Of a stretch of DNA of 64,000 nucleotides, positions 22,788 to 35,637 are shown one piece after another. The stretch's first letter is position 1. Every line of letters starts with the position of its first letter. The translations under genes and the position numbers were made by a program. The notes under the pieces were generated by a model. That model was not told the origin of the DNA and ran no database searches. It saw nothing but the letters and a program-made list of their open reading frames with translations. The DNA lies in the NCBI RefSeq assembly GCF_016859285.1, contig NC_053407.1:19898699-19962698 (forward strand), written 5' to 3'. The stretch comes from Xiphias gladius (Eukaryota; Chordata; Actinopteri; Istiophoriformes; Xiphiidae).

Positions 22788-23748
22788 GTAAGGCGTTTTG
22801 ATCACGGCATTACCATTCATTAGGCTACGCTCCATCTAGGAAAGGCGGTGGTGGGGGGGGGTGGGGGGGTCGTGCGTTAAGGTGTATTATCTCGCTTCAG
22901 TAGAACGCCGACGTCTGGGTTCTGACCTGCTCGGCGTCCGGATGTAGAAGAAGCACCGGAGCGCCGTGTCCGCACAGGCTGAAGGACGCTTCTCCATCGT
23001 CTGTGGTCACGATGCGCCGTGTCCTACTGCAGCATCACTGCCACCCGCCGAAGGAAATACACATTCATCTAAGATACTGTTAGGATCATAATGCATGGAA
23101 TCAACCAACACCAGTCTGTTGTCTTTTTTTTTTGTTTTGTTTTTTGTGGCAGAAAGATGCCCTTCAGAGCCACGCACCACATCTACCATCGTAAGCACTG
23201 AAATGTGGTTTAGGAACAGGGGCGAATAGTGAGGAGAGCGGCTGATCGTCGCCTACTGGAAGCGATAAGGTGCTAAACAAACACCTCTACTACAGTCGGG
23301 TCTGTAAACTCTGTAGGCCGGTAACACGCCTATTTCTGCGCCCACGGGTTATGAATCCATTTTTTAGGAATCGCGACAAGGCCACGCTGTTTCGCCACCG
23401 CGCGCGCGTTACAGCGATACGCGGGTCAAGAAAAGATGATTGCCGTGTCGCCATGATGAACGATGCTCCGCGATAGGGTGGATGCCTTCAACGGCCTGGG
23501 CACCATCTCGAATCAAATCATATGGGGATTCCGAAGTCTTTCATTGAATGAGGCGTGCTCGCTGGTCCACCCAGGGAGGCCTATGGGGGGATTGTGGCCT
23601 GTTGCCTACAAGGAAAGCAATGTGAGTGAGTGGGTTTAGCAATTGATAAAAAAACAGTCCCTGTTGTTTTGCAGTTTGGTTTTCAAGGCAGCCGATATTG
23701 AAGTCTGCGTGTCTGTTTGCAAGAGGAGGAAAATACTGAACGGTCATC

Positions 23749-24341
23749 ATGGCAGGTAAGCATATCTTTCCAGCTAACTGCACTGCATTGATGTGATGTA
23801 TAGTCTTTGGACTAGTTTGGCAGCAAAATCAACCCAGTTATAAGGCTAAGCTCGAACCCTCCATGCAGCTGTCTTGACTTGGTTTCTTTATGAACTTGGT
23901 GTGTGGGCAGCTGTGTCGAACTGTGTCCTTCTATCCTAGAAAACAACTTCCCTCCCCTGCCTCGATTCATCCCCCTCAAGCCATGTTTTTACCAAGACTT
24001 CAATGAGATCCCGGACCAGCGACGCACCATGTGCAAGAGGCTCTACTACCTATGGATCTGTGAGTGTACCTGCTGTCAAAGTTTGAGTGTTGACCCCTGG
24101 ACGCAACATCTTTTATTAAAACTCAAGTTTCATTTATGTTGCTTGCGTGAGGGTATAAACTGTTAACCTGTGCACTGCCTCTGATCTCTCATGCTGTCTC
24201 AGTTTGTTTTACCCTAAATATTATGAGAGTCAAATATCAGACACTCCAGTAAACCTGGGAGACCAGTCAGACTGGTCATAGCATTAATCTATCTTTCCAT
24301 TTTCTTGTGCATGTATATATATGTATATATATGTATGTATG

Positions 24342-24374
<33 letters not shown>

Positions 24375-27300
24375 CATTTGAAATATCATGTCAATATCAT
24401 AAACTTGTTTGAGACAATTGCTATTTGCTTTGCGATTTGAGCAAAAAAATTGCTACAAATCTAAAAGAACCATCCGCATGAATTTTATCAGCTACTACTC
24501 TGACAATTTATTAATTTGTTCAGGTATTTTTCAAGCAAAATCCACATATTCTCTGGTTCCCACCTGTTAGATGTGGGAAGTTGCTGCTTTTCTATGGTGT
24601 TTATCACCGAAAATGGAGTGTCTTTGGGTTTTGGTCTGTTGGTCTGACAAAACAAGACACATTTACAGTTGACAGGACTATTTTTTTGTCGTTACATAGA
24701 TCAAACGACTCATCTCAATGAATCAAGAAAATAATCTGCAAATTAATCAGTTCTGTAAATAATCATCAATCACAGCCCTTGTGATAACAGTAGATAATGG
24801 TAATGTGTCAAATTGTTATATTCACATGAGCATTATGGCATCTTTTTCATTACCACTTAGGTTCTGCCATTTGAAACCAGCAATGTAAGTCCGATGAAAA
24901 AGTAGATTAGTTTATACATAATGTCTGGTACTTGTTGAGTAGAAATCATGTGCTGTGTGCGCTATATAGGTTTTAGCTCCAGTTTATGTTCAATTATTGT
25001 AGCTTGATATAGAATTGAACATGTTACTGCTGAGTAGTTGCTGAGAATCATAGTGATTCAGTCCTGCTCAATTATGAGCAATGCAGCTCAGCGGCTATTT
25101 GTCTTAGAGGTTTTTGTCTGCAGTTTTTTATTTTCTGATCATCTTTGCTCCTCCTCTGCGATGCTGACAGTGAACAGTGCCACGCTGGCTTTTAATCTGA
25201 TTGGCTGCCTGGCGTGGATGTGTGGAGGTGGTGGCGCGACCAACTTCGGCATGGCCATCCTGTGGCTCATCCTCTTCACCCCCTGCTCCTACGTGTGCTG
25301 GTTCAGGCCCATCTACAAGGCCTTCAAGTACGCTGACTCCAACTCTGAGCATACACAGCGTTTGTTGCTGCTGAATCACATCATTCGTGACGTCGATTGT
25401 TCTCTCTGTGCAGGACCGACAGCTCCTTCAACTTCATGGCTTTCTTCTTCGTCTTCATGGCCCAGGTGGTGATCAGTATTATCCAGACTGTTGGCATTCC
25501 AGGTTGGGGAGTGTGGTAAGAACTTTCAGTGGATATATAAATCTAATACAGATACTTAATAGTATGACGTGCAAATGGAAAGGGAAAAACCAACATAAAG
25601 TGTCTTAGTAAGGTGTTGGGCCGCCGAGTGCCGCCAGAAAAGATTCAGTGCTCCTTGACGTTGATCCCCAAAGTCTCTGGAACTCGACTGGAAGGATGAA
25701 AACCATTCTTCCATTTTTTCTCATTTGGTGTTTCGATGATGGCAGGGGGAGGGCGCTGTCTAACACGTCGGTCCAAAAATCTCCCATAGGTGTTCAGCTG
25801 GGTTGAAATCTGGTGACGGTGAAGGCCATAGCATATGATTCACAGGAGCAAGTATCTTCATTTGTTGTGATTATCCACCCATATATATACAGATTTTATC
25901 TTTAATTTGTCACCAGTCTGTATCTCAAAACAATGCTTGAGGTACAAATATAGAATATATTTTTCCATTACTTCAGTTTACTGAACTATACCCAGCAACA
26001 AACAGAAGGCTTTCTTTTAGAATTTATGCACAGCACAGTTTTGTATGAGCTGTGAAAAGGTTAACCTAAAGCATTACTTTTATGCGTCAGGTCAGTCTTT
26101 TACGTAAGCACATAGAACAAAACCTCTGTATACCGGAATGATATCATAAATATGAAGACCGGGTCGAAAAACCATCAAAAAATGTCTCATATTAATTTAA
26201 AGCTGCTACGATCTCCATTTTTAGATTAACAAGAGATTAAATCACTATGTTTAATGTGAAAGGGGTTGCTCATTGTGTCGGACCCACAGAGAAGTATCAC
26301 TTAATCTGCAGTTCCCATCAGTACTGTGGAGCATTAAGCATCTTTCAACTCGTTGCTTTGGTTTTCTCTGGCTCGCAGCTTTACTGTTATGGATCACTCT
26401 CACCGCGCTCATCACCGCCGCTTTCCGGCCACAGCGGGTGGCTGTTTTCAGTGAGAAAGCTCCAAACGCCTACTGTATACTACCTGCTCTGCACCAAATG
26501 ACAGACGGACAAAGTTTGCAAGAAAGCAAGAACATCTTGCGACTTAAGTGTAGGCTGAAAAAAAAGAGCTGAAAGGACGTTCTGAATATTCATCAGGTGG
26601 ACACTAACACGACTCCAAATAAATGCTAATGATGATCCGTTTCTGCCGGATGTGTAAACAAGCTTTTGCTAATAGTATCGCCGAGCCAACTTAAAAGGTG
26701 ATGACAATGCATCACGGTTTCATGCTTTGTTGTAAGTGTGTGACGATGCTAACTCTTTTGTTGTTCCCCGTCAGTGGCTGGCTGGCTACCATCACCTTCT
26801 TCAGCACCAACATTGGCTCAGCTGTGGTGATGCTGATTCCCACCATCATGTTTACTGCAGTGGCTGTGCTCTCCTTCGTTGCCCTCTCAAAGGTGACTTA
26901 TACAGGCCTACTTCTTCTCAGGAAAAAAAAAAAAAAAAGAAACTGAAAAGGCTTAGTTTCTTTCCCAGTGACAGAAATGAGCATTTTGTACTTTTCATAT
27001 GGTAAAAATTCTCTGGGAAGCGTTTCCCTTGGTAGTGGTTGACTGATATCTTAGGGCCGGTGTTGCAAGAATTGATGTAATATAGGAATCGGATACCGGG
27101 CTCAAAGATAGCAATCACTCACTTTAATGAAAATTGCTCGCTTAGCGCGTGAGCCGAGAAAAAGCGTTTCTAGCTTTTTTTTCTACGCTGTGTGGCCAAC
27201 TGCACATGCGCATTACTGTTTCTGCCACTGGCCCTGCCCGGACGCTCCCACTCAGCCCAGAGCCCTTACATGTGGATAACGTTACGAAAATAAAACCCTC

Positions 27301-27964
27301 GCCGCTCACAAACCAAACAAATAAGGATGCCTCACGGAAATGTTGCTCAATGTAATTAAACCCAAATCGAATGGATATGGTGTCATATTGTCAGTGCACA
27401 GTGTTTTAGTCCTCACACGACCCAACACGACCAATGGAGCATCACCTTCCCATCTCTACCAGGTATCCCACATGACATGACCGTGGTATAAGTAATGGCT
27501 AACAGCATCAGTTAGCCGGCTGGTTAAGTGCCTGTATGCGCTATCACTGCTGAAAAATACACAAAACTTAAATTTCTACTTTTTTGTAAAACAATTATGG
27601 CCAATTAATAACACAAGTCAAAGCAAACATCAGAGATATATACTGACTGATTTCTGAGCAAAAATTAATTTTAATTTCAGTTCAACCTTAAGACTGTAGA
27701 CCGTATTTTCTTTCTTTACTGTAATGATAGTAAACTACCTTGTCAATGACAAACCTCCCGCGCTGTCTTTTATAGGTTCATAACTTCTACCGTGGCAGCG
27801 GAGGCAGTCTGGGTAAGGCCCAGGAGGAGTGGGCCACCGGGGCCTGGAAGAACCCCCATGTTCAGCAGGCAGCTCAGCAGGCGGCCATGGGAGCCGCGCA
27901 GGGAGCCATGCAGCAGAACCAGTACTCGGCAGCTCCCACCTACAACTACGACGAGCCGATGTAG
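23749..27964 (+). CDS. scamp5: Secretory carrier-associated membrane protein 5 (230 aa)
   Basis: Four-pass membrane protein of synaptic and secretory vesicles, linked in mammals to regulated exocytosis and endocytosis. Exons: 23749-23755 (ATG GCA G only), 23940-24059, 25171-25327, 25414-25515, 26775-26892 and 27776-27964 (stop TAG). All phases join and give 230 aa; human SCAMP5 is 235. The N-terminus [20 protein letters not shown] lacks the NPF repeats of SCAMP1-3, typical of SCAMP5. Membrane segments fall at about 43-62, 68-88, 105-125 and 138-165. The cytoplasmic SCAMP signature [11 protein letters not shown] lies between TM2 and TM3. The tail carries [16 protein letters not shown] and an Ala/Gln-rich stretch. 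An a/b paralogue choice cannot be made here. Confidence 0.96.
24309..24375. repeat. (TA)n/(TATG)n microsatellite in scamp5 intron
   Basis: Alternating TA and ATGT units over about 65 bases. Confidence 0.9.
24480..24780. mobile_element. 'GGGCTGCAA' family MITE, third copy (scamp5 intron)
   Basis: Shares 'gttttggtctgttggtctgacaaaacaagac' in pieces with the other copies and ends 'atcacagcccttg'. More diverged than the 42.4-kb copy. Confidence 0.55.
25600..25850. repeat. Remnant of a Tc1-like dispersed repeat in scamp5 intron
   Basis: Text such as 'aaggtgttgggccgccg' and 'ctcccataggtgttcagctg' matches a common teleost Tc1-associated repeat from memory. No transposase is intact, and no second copy lies in this window. 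Confidence 0.4.
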
Positions 27965-29100
27965 GACAGAGGCGGGGGCCAGGCTGCTGAGTGGGAGAGA
28001 TTTAAAAAAAAAAAGGGATCAATTAAGAACACAATTCAGAATTAGGTGCCCTTCATTATCATACTGTACAAGCTGGTTCATACAGAACAATGTAGAGAAA
28101 ACTCATGTTTTTGGTGGAAATGTACTTTTATTGGATTTTGACACACATGGGAGTTAACAATTGTAGCCAGTTCACATTTAAATCAAAAGCCTGTGATTAA
28201 AAAGCTTTTTTTTTTTTTTTAAAATCTCTTATGCTGCTCAGTTTTAGCTGGTCAATGCGTGTGTTGCTTTTTTGACGGAGACACATAATATAGCTAAAAC
28301 CAATCCCCTGAGCCTCATCAGTTTATTCAGGTAGGTTAATCTGTGGTCAGTACAGGGTCTGGGTCTCTGCCTCTGCCCGTGTCACACTTTTAAAACATGT
28401 TTTACTGACTTTTAATGTGTTTTCAAGGTACTGTAACACCGACATTGTTAGAGTGTTTACTTTCGTTTAGCCTTGAAGTTATAAGGTCACCGAACGCTAC
28501 AACAATTTGCCCCTCGGTTGATGCACAGTATGTCAAGAAAACCTAAAGAACCATTTCCCATAAAGGAATCCTTTAACGTGCTCGAAACGTGCTGCGTTGC
28601 TTTCTTGTCGAGAGTTAGATGAGAAAATCGGTTCACTCTCATGCCCCTATGGTAGATATCAATCTACCACCAGCAGCTGGTTAGCTTGGGATAGCATAAA
28701 GACTGTATCCAAATGTAATGAAATGTACGGCTCAAACCAATAAAATATAACATGTTAACTAGTTAGCTTTAGAGGTGCTGAGAGACGCATTGCTCTAATA
28801 TTTGTTACATAGAGCCAGGCTAGCTGTTTCCTGCTGTTTCCAGTCTTTGTGCTAAGCTAAGCTAACAGGCTGCTGGCTATAGCCTCATATTTACTGTACA
28901 AACATGAGCGTAGTATCAATTTTCACATCTAATCCTCAGCAAGAAAGTGAACAACGCCAAACTATTCCTTAAAGTTTAGCGTACAATTAAACCTTTAGGT
29001 ATTAACAATGGAGCATCTTATCCTTTTAATATCAGCCAAGAAATTCCTTTTTCTTACTCCGCGCGTAAACTTTGTACTTTTTTGTTGAGAAATAAAAAGT
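27965..29100 (+). other. scamp5: Probable 3' UTR of scamp5
   Basis: Follows the scamp5 stop. An AATAAA lies at 29091-29096; the true end could be further right. It contains a dispersed repeat at about 28640-28975. Confidence 0.35.
28640..28975. repeat. Percomorph dispersed repeat ('gctaagctaagctaacagg')
   Basis: Carries 'gtgctaagctaagctaacag', 'gagccaggctagctgtttcc' and 'cgccaaactattcctta'. I remember this combination from a high-copy percomorph repeat. The class is not certain. Confidence 0.5.
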
Positions 29101-32100
29101 TTAACTTACCCAAAATCTCAACAATATAATCAGAATAGAAACATTTGAGAGAAAAATTAATAAGAGATATCAAATGATTTGTCTGTAACATAATTAAAAT
29201 TAGACGCCATTTGCTGGAAGCAGTATCTAGCACAAATTTATCTGGCAGGTATTTTCCCATCTGCATTTCTGCGAGTTTAAGCTTCTAAATCCCAGAGAAG
29301 CCCTTTTACAGTTCATGTTTTGGTGACCTGATTGTACCTTTTCTTTTTCTTTACTGTTGATGATTCAGTTTAATTCAACATTATTTTACATTCTCAGGAA
29401 AGTTGTGATAGCTGGTTTTAAATTCCACCTGTAAAGCCCTTAAAAGTGTCAACGTATTTGGCTTTTGTCTCCTTTTATCACCACTTATTTAACCATTTGC
29501 AGTGTTTGGTTTTGTCGTTGCATCCTGGTTATGTGTTGAGCAGGTTGATTTCAGTTAAATGATTTATTATTACATGCTGAAGTGAAGCACATGCAGTATT
29601 TAGGATTGAAGTTCTTTGGATTAAACATTCCAAATCAACATTGTGCACGTTTAAATTGACTGAAAACCAAAACGCTTGCAGGTTGGACATACAGTAAATA
29701 TTAATAATCATTGTTGTAGGTGGTCATAACGTTGTATGAAGTGATGGATGTTTTCCCCCTTTGGCAAATTTTCCACTTACCCCTACATGTAAATGCTTAA
29801 ATGGCTACTTGTTTCTGAAGCTCTGGTTTTCAGGCCTTAATGTGTCATTTTGTGGCTGTTGGTGTTATTCCATGAATAGGTGTAATATATTTATAAAAAA
29901 GAAAATAGAATATAAAATTCAAGCCAATTATTTCTTTATGAAGTGAAATTGAAAGAGAGAATATTTGTGCGTCGCCCTTGTGAGGCCTGATCAGTCAGAG
30001 ACAGTGCCCTGTTGATTTCCTTGAAAAGGTTTTTGCCTCCTGTCACTCTGACTCTTCAAGATTCAGTAGATGGTTATTACAGTAATACAGTATTAGACTT
30101 GAAACAGAAGATACGTAACTGAATGCTCGTTATTTCGAAACCTGTGAGTTGTCTTGTCTGATTGTGATGATGTGGTATTCAATAGGCTGTTTGTTGTTTT
30201 CCTTTTTAGTTGTTTCCTTTTTTTGCACCAACCTTTTTTTTTCCCCCCCGTGTATTCTGGATGATGTATGGGTGAGTGTGAAGCACATGTTCGTTGCGTC
30301 TTTCCATGGCTGTTGGTAACAGATTGTTAATTTTTTTTTTTTTTTTTTTTTATAATTACAATGTTTTTGAAAATCTAAAGTAATGTTTGCACTGGGTTAC
30401 CTGTTGACATCAGTGCAAAAACTAAATTCACAGTGAATCACAGTGGAGCAATACTTACATAAATCTATTAAACAGTAGAGTTATTAGGATCAAGTGGCGT
30501 CCTGTTGTGCAGGCTTCAAATATAGACAGAAAAATTGACAACCATAACGTAAAGAAACATGGTTTTCAAGTTGGACACCACTAGTATAATTTTACAGTTG
30601 CATAACATTTTCACCAGCAGATGCACATACAGTAGTTATGGAGTATAACCCTGTAAACCGTACCATTCACATGCTCATCTGTTAGTAAATGCACAAAGTT
30701 TAGCAGATCAGATCTATAAATTAAGAGCAAAGTTATGCACAAAGACAAGTGGGATGGTGAGGTTCGGACCAGTCCAGACTTTCTGCCATATGTAGATACA
30801 GCACAGTCAATGTGTTTATGGAAATTACACCTGTATCGTTATCATGTAGCAGGAACTTCAGTGCATTTTGACAGCTAATACTCTGCATTTCATGTCACTG
30901 TATCAAAGTTTGAGAGCCATTTCCCACTAACTTCCCAATGTTTCCACATGTGCTGTATGTTATTTGATATGTATTATCATGTACTATATCATAAGTAGAT
31001 ATAAATATATAATTACTGGCAGTGAGATAAATATTTGCCATGGATAAACACATTAAATAGGAACATGCTCTAATTAGGTGAATGAAACATTTGAGGAGGC
31101 TGTGTCTCCATGAGTGAAGTAAATGAGGAATACATTTTTGTGTATTACTTTTGTATTATTTGGTCTTACCCTTATAGATATTAAACCGTTCTTGTTGCAT
31201 CTTGTTTTGTTATTCAATGAGTTTGCAAATCAGTCTTCTACACACACCAGTCAGAATTTCTCTGTCATGGCTGTAGATGTAGAAGAGCCATGTTTTCAGA
31301 TAACCTAAAAGGTTAGATTCTCTTTAATGGAATGAAAAAAAATAGACAAAACCACTAAAAGGCAATTGTCACAAAGCTTGAAACAAGATGTTTTTGTTGT
31401 TTTTGTCATTTCATGACATACTGACATTTTGGAGATGCACAGTTTTCACAGACGTTTTCAAAATCCAAAAAATGTCTGTAATCTTCATGTGCCCTCCAAC
31501 CAAATCTAAATTATTTGCCCTTGGTTAAAACTGACTGAAAATCAAATTTAGTCTCAGCTACTCTGAACAGAGTGGCTCCTGTTCTTGAACGATGCTGCTG
31601 GTTTTTCTTCAACAACAACTCTCAAGACCTCCTCTACGTTATTTTTGCTTTTGAGGACAGAATGATTCGTTTTCAAAGTAAAAGGTAATAAAATTGAGGT
31701 TCCTGTTCCAATGTATCAGCCCAGCAGGAGGTTTCAAGTATTCAGTTCATTTAAACTCAAACTGAGGATGAATGTGGCAATAAAATTTGTGCAAGGATTC
31801 CTAACCTCCGCATCAAAAGACTTAGAGTGATTTGGGCTGACGCTCCCTACTCTTGTCAGTGGTGCATTGCAAGTATATTTACCCAAGTACTACTGTACTT
31901 GAGTATAGGTCTGAGGTTCTTGTACTTTACTTTACTTTGAGTTAGTTATATTGCAGATTTTTTTTCCATTCAAACAATTATGCGTTGCTCAATGAAAAAG
32001 AAACAAGTGGAACTATAAAGATAATAAAAGAGACATTTAAATAGGATAAGGAGAATAAAAATTACACTGCAGTGCAAGATATAAATAAATGGAAATCCCA

Positions 32101-33100
32101 AATTTAATTTAATAAAAGGTGGTAACAAACAGAAGTCTTCAGCCCTGATTTAAAAGAACTGAGAGTTGAAGCAGATGTCAACTTTTCTGGGATTTTGTTG
32201 CACATGTGGTGCATGAAAAACAGATAACCTGTCTTATTCTTTCTTGTTTCAAGATACAGACACGATTTTTTTTTTAAGAAGATTCTTACGATTCAGTAAT
32301 ATACAGAAATGTCTTTATATGAATGAGCTTTTTGAAGATTACAATGAAAATGAGCTCCACACTGACCAACTACAACAAAAATGCTGCTCACACATAAAAT
32401 CCTTTGGTGACAACAATCCTATAACATACAGTATATGACACGAGGAAAGGGGCCATTGATCATAATGATTACTTTCACTTTTTTTACATTAAGTCTATTT
32501 TGATGATAATGCTGAAGCTGTTTCTATGAAAGACCTGTGTAATTTGGTACTAATAAGCAAAACTGTGTGATAGAAAGCTGAACAAGCAGAAAACGTCAGA
32601 TTTGTCCACAGGCAAGCATGCGACTCAGCACATATTGAGAACAAGGTTTACAATAATAAATGGATATTTGCTGAGGTTTAAATTGAGCTTTTCTTTCAAA
32701 CAAATTCCTGTTTACCTCCTTTTAACTAGTACCAAATTACATAGTTCTTTGCAGGAAACCTTATGAAGTTATGAGGTATTTGCATAAAAGAAAAAAAATC
32801 GCCGAAAACCTGACTGAGAGGTCTTCAATGTTCCCTTCAGGGCTGTAAGACAGGGAGCAGCACCTATTGTAGGTGAAACTATGTGATACATTACTCACTT
32901 CAAATAAAAATGCTTTTATACATTAATCAGATCAGTATGAAAATTGTTTCAGCAGTAAACAAAATGACTGGCTAATATTTGTTATTTAATAAAATATCAA
33001 TACCAGCCCCTAAATATCTGAGATCCACTAAATAAAAGTAATGAACACTTTCTGTTAACCTAGTGGCTCAAAATCACACAGGGAAGCCCATAAAAAAAGC
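29100..33100. other. AT-rich intergenic region between scamp5 and ube2q2
   Basis: Four kilobases without a credible exon. Contains poly-T near 30329-30350, a partial hAT-type MITE at about 31860-31940 and a dispersed repeat-like stretch at about 32000-32270. It probably includes distal 3' UTR of scamp5 and the end of ube2q2, which converge here. Confidence 0.5.
31860..31940. mobile_element. Fragment of the 'AAGTAAAAGTA' hAT-type MITE
   Basis: Contains 'acccaagtactactgtacttgag' in pieces, followed by 'cttgtactttactttactttgag', matching one end of the copy at 45955-46442. Confidence 0.55.
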
Positions 33101-35637
33101 AATAATCTTAAAATTCTTTATTCATAAACTTGATGCAAGTTTACAAATTACTGTACATGGTCAAAATTTCTTCAAATGGAAAATGAAAAATAAAAGAAAA
33201 CCAAAGCGAGCCAACAGTGCCAGACTCTGTCATCTGTTTGTTGGTGTCGGAAACTGAATTGACAATTGAGATAAATGAATCTTTTCAACACACAGTCCAG
33301 TTAGAGAAGCGTGCAAGTCTATTCACCACGGCATGACTATCAAACTTGAATCATCTCTCAATATTCCCTCTGACCACAGTTTTGGCTTTTTGGAGGGAGA
33401 AAAAAATCACACAGCGGGATGAAAGGCTTTGTTGCAGGGGAGGTTGTACTTAAAACTTCAAAAAGTTTATGGTGCAACTTTTCTGTGCCGCCAGACAACA
33501 CAGGCCCTTTAGTGGTGAGGACACATCTTGATGATGATACCTGATAGCTCCTCACGCCTAAGATATATCAGACCTGTAACATCGGGATGTTGAGCAGTGT
33601 GCTAACGAAAAAAAAAAAAAAAAAAAAAAAGTTCTTCCTGATTTTAAAATATTTAGCTTAGAATGTGCTCGTTGTTATAACTGACCTCTCCAGTCACATT
33701 GTTGCCATTTGTGCAAACATTGTTTATCAGGAATATCCAAAGATCACACACTGAAATCAAATCTACTTCAGTACTTGAGAGGAAAAAAAAAAAAAAAAAA
33801 AGCAAAAGATGACTTCAGTGGGTACTGATGAGCTATTATGTGGGGCGGTCACCATGCTCCTGCAGTCCTGTAATCTCTCCGTAATTGTCCTTCCTCTAAC
33901 ATCGCTTGAATTAAAACAAACATGTGACCCATATTGTTGTAAAGCTGATTACATTTTCTGTTTTTTGACATCAGATCAGTTTGTGAGTGAGCCTAAACAT
34001 CAGCGGAACACAGCGTTAATTAATCCAAGAAAATAACCCAAAACTCAACATGTACAGATTCCCCTCCTAAGGATTGTTTGTTACCTGAGTTGCCATTCAA
34101 ACGTACTTTTGCAGACAGTGTTAACAAATAAACTGCAAAAGAGCAAATAGATTGACAGATACAGTGTGTGTGTCCTGTAGTATGGGGAACAGCAGTACTG
34201 ATGGTGTACTACAGTATATTGCAAGGTCAAAGTTAAAACGTACAGTTTCATACAGAATTTCGGGTCAGTTCTTATCCCACTACAAATGATCTGTCTTGTT
34301 ACACACCAAGAGAGACACCAAATCACATCCATGGTATACTGTGGTGGAAAAGGACGCCCCGCAACTGCTGGACAATTGGCTGCTGACTGAGAGAACTGGG
34401 GCAGCAGAGAGCGGATGAATCCAGTTGCAAGTAATGCAATGCAACATGGTGGCAGTATCAAATCTAAACTGGGCAGGGGCAAACCATGACAATCAATGCA
34501 CGTCAGGAAAATATGACAATGATGAAAAATCCCACATCCAAACACCCTTCATTTAATCCCTCTGTCAAGCCCATCCCAGCGCAGTTCGGCTAAACAAACT
34601 GACAACAGCAGTTGAGACGAGGCCCCTGTGCAACATGCTGTGAGCTTTAAGGCTGCACACATAGGGCTTCATTTTCAGCATCAAACTAGCCATCAACCTC
34701 TGCAGCGGTAATCAAGAGAAAGGCCAATGGCCAAACAAAGCATTGGGGGGGGCACTGTGTTAACAGAAATACGGCAAAAAGAGCTCCTCAGCTTCAACAT
34801 TAGGTCTGTTAGGACTCTCAAAATGATGCCACAATGTTCATCTGGTGAAAATATATCTATGTATCCTCTTTCCAAGATATATAATATGCAGATTCTGAGA
34901 TATTTCAAATCCACTGGCCATGACTTCATATTAACCACTGGTGGATTTGTTCAACAAGACTGCAGCATTTTGGTTCCACTTGGCCCAGTATTCTTCACGC
35001 ATTTTAAAAAGTAAGAGCTAAAAGATACAGAATGGTAGGTCATCTCAATTTAAATTTACGCTCCTAAAATATGAAAATTGGCTCATTTATTGTCTAGGAT
35101 GCTCAAATAATAAAAACAATTGCCAAATAATATTTCTAAAACAATATTTGCATTTATGTACCACTTGATTTCCAAAAAACTTAAGTCAATAAAAACAGGT
35201 GCGGTGAGGTGCCACTTCAAGAGCTTCAGTATCATTTTAAAATTCCCATTTAAAGAGGTGTAACTGACTGTTTGTGAAGCCCAGTTTGTCAAAGCAGCGA
35301 AAGAAAAAGCATTTCCCCATATTTAAAGGGAGAAAAGTTTTTTTTTTTTTTTTTTTTTTTAAAGACAAATGAGCATATTTAGATAACAGGACTAGTGATA
35401 CCCTCACATCATCCTCCTCACACTGAGGGGAAAACACTGAGGAGAGAAGCAAAGTGACACCAGAATACAGTCTTTTTCCCGGACCGGGGCGAAGGAATAC
35501 TTGTCAGATGAGCCAACGAGATGGTTTCCACAAGAAAGATGATATATCCCCAGTAAGTCAGAAGGGGAAAATATTCCAAAGAAAACAAGATACTTTGACC
35601 CAAAGACATGTTCCCTGTGCATAGTGGTAGTAGCTCC
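33100..35637 (-). other. ube2q2: Probable 3' UTR of ube2q2
   Basis: About 2.5 kb of non-coding sequence after the ube2q2 stop. On the minus strand an AATAAA lies at 33122-33117. It contains long A/T runs near 33610-33630, 33783-33800 and 35338-35360. The end is inferred. Confidence 0.35.

Noticed and set aside
25038-25472. 144-aa continuous frame in scamp5
   Set aside because: Reads from intron through exon 3 and across an intron into exon 4 out of phase; the splice-defined exons explain the coding part.
34081-34545. 154-aa minus-strand frame
   Set aside because: Lies in the presumed ube2q2 3' UTR, has no domain and unusual composition.
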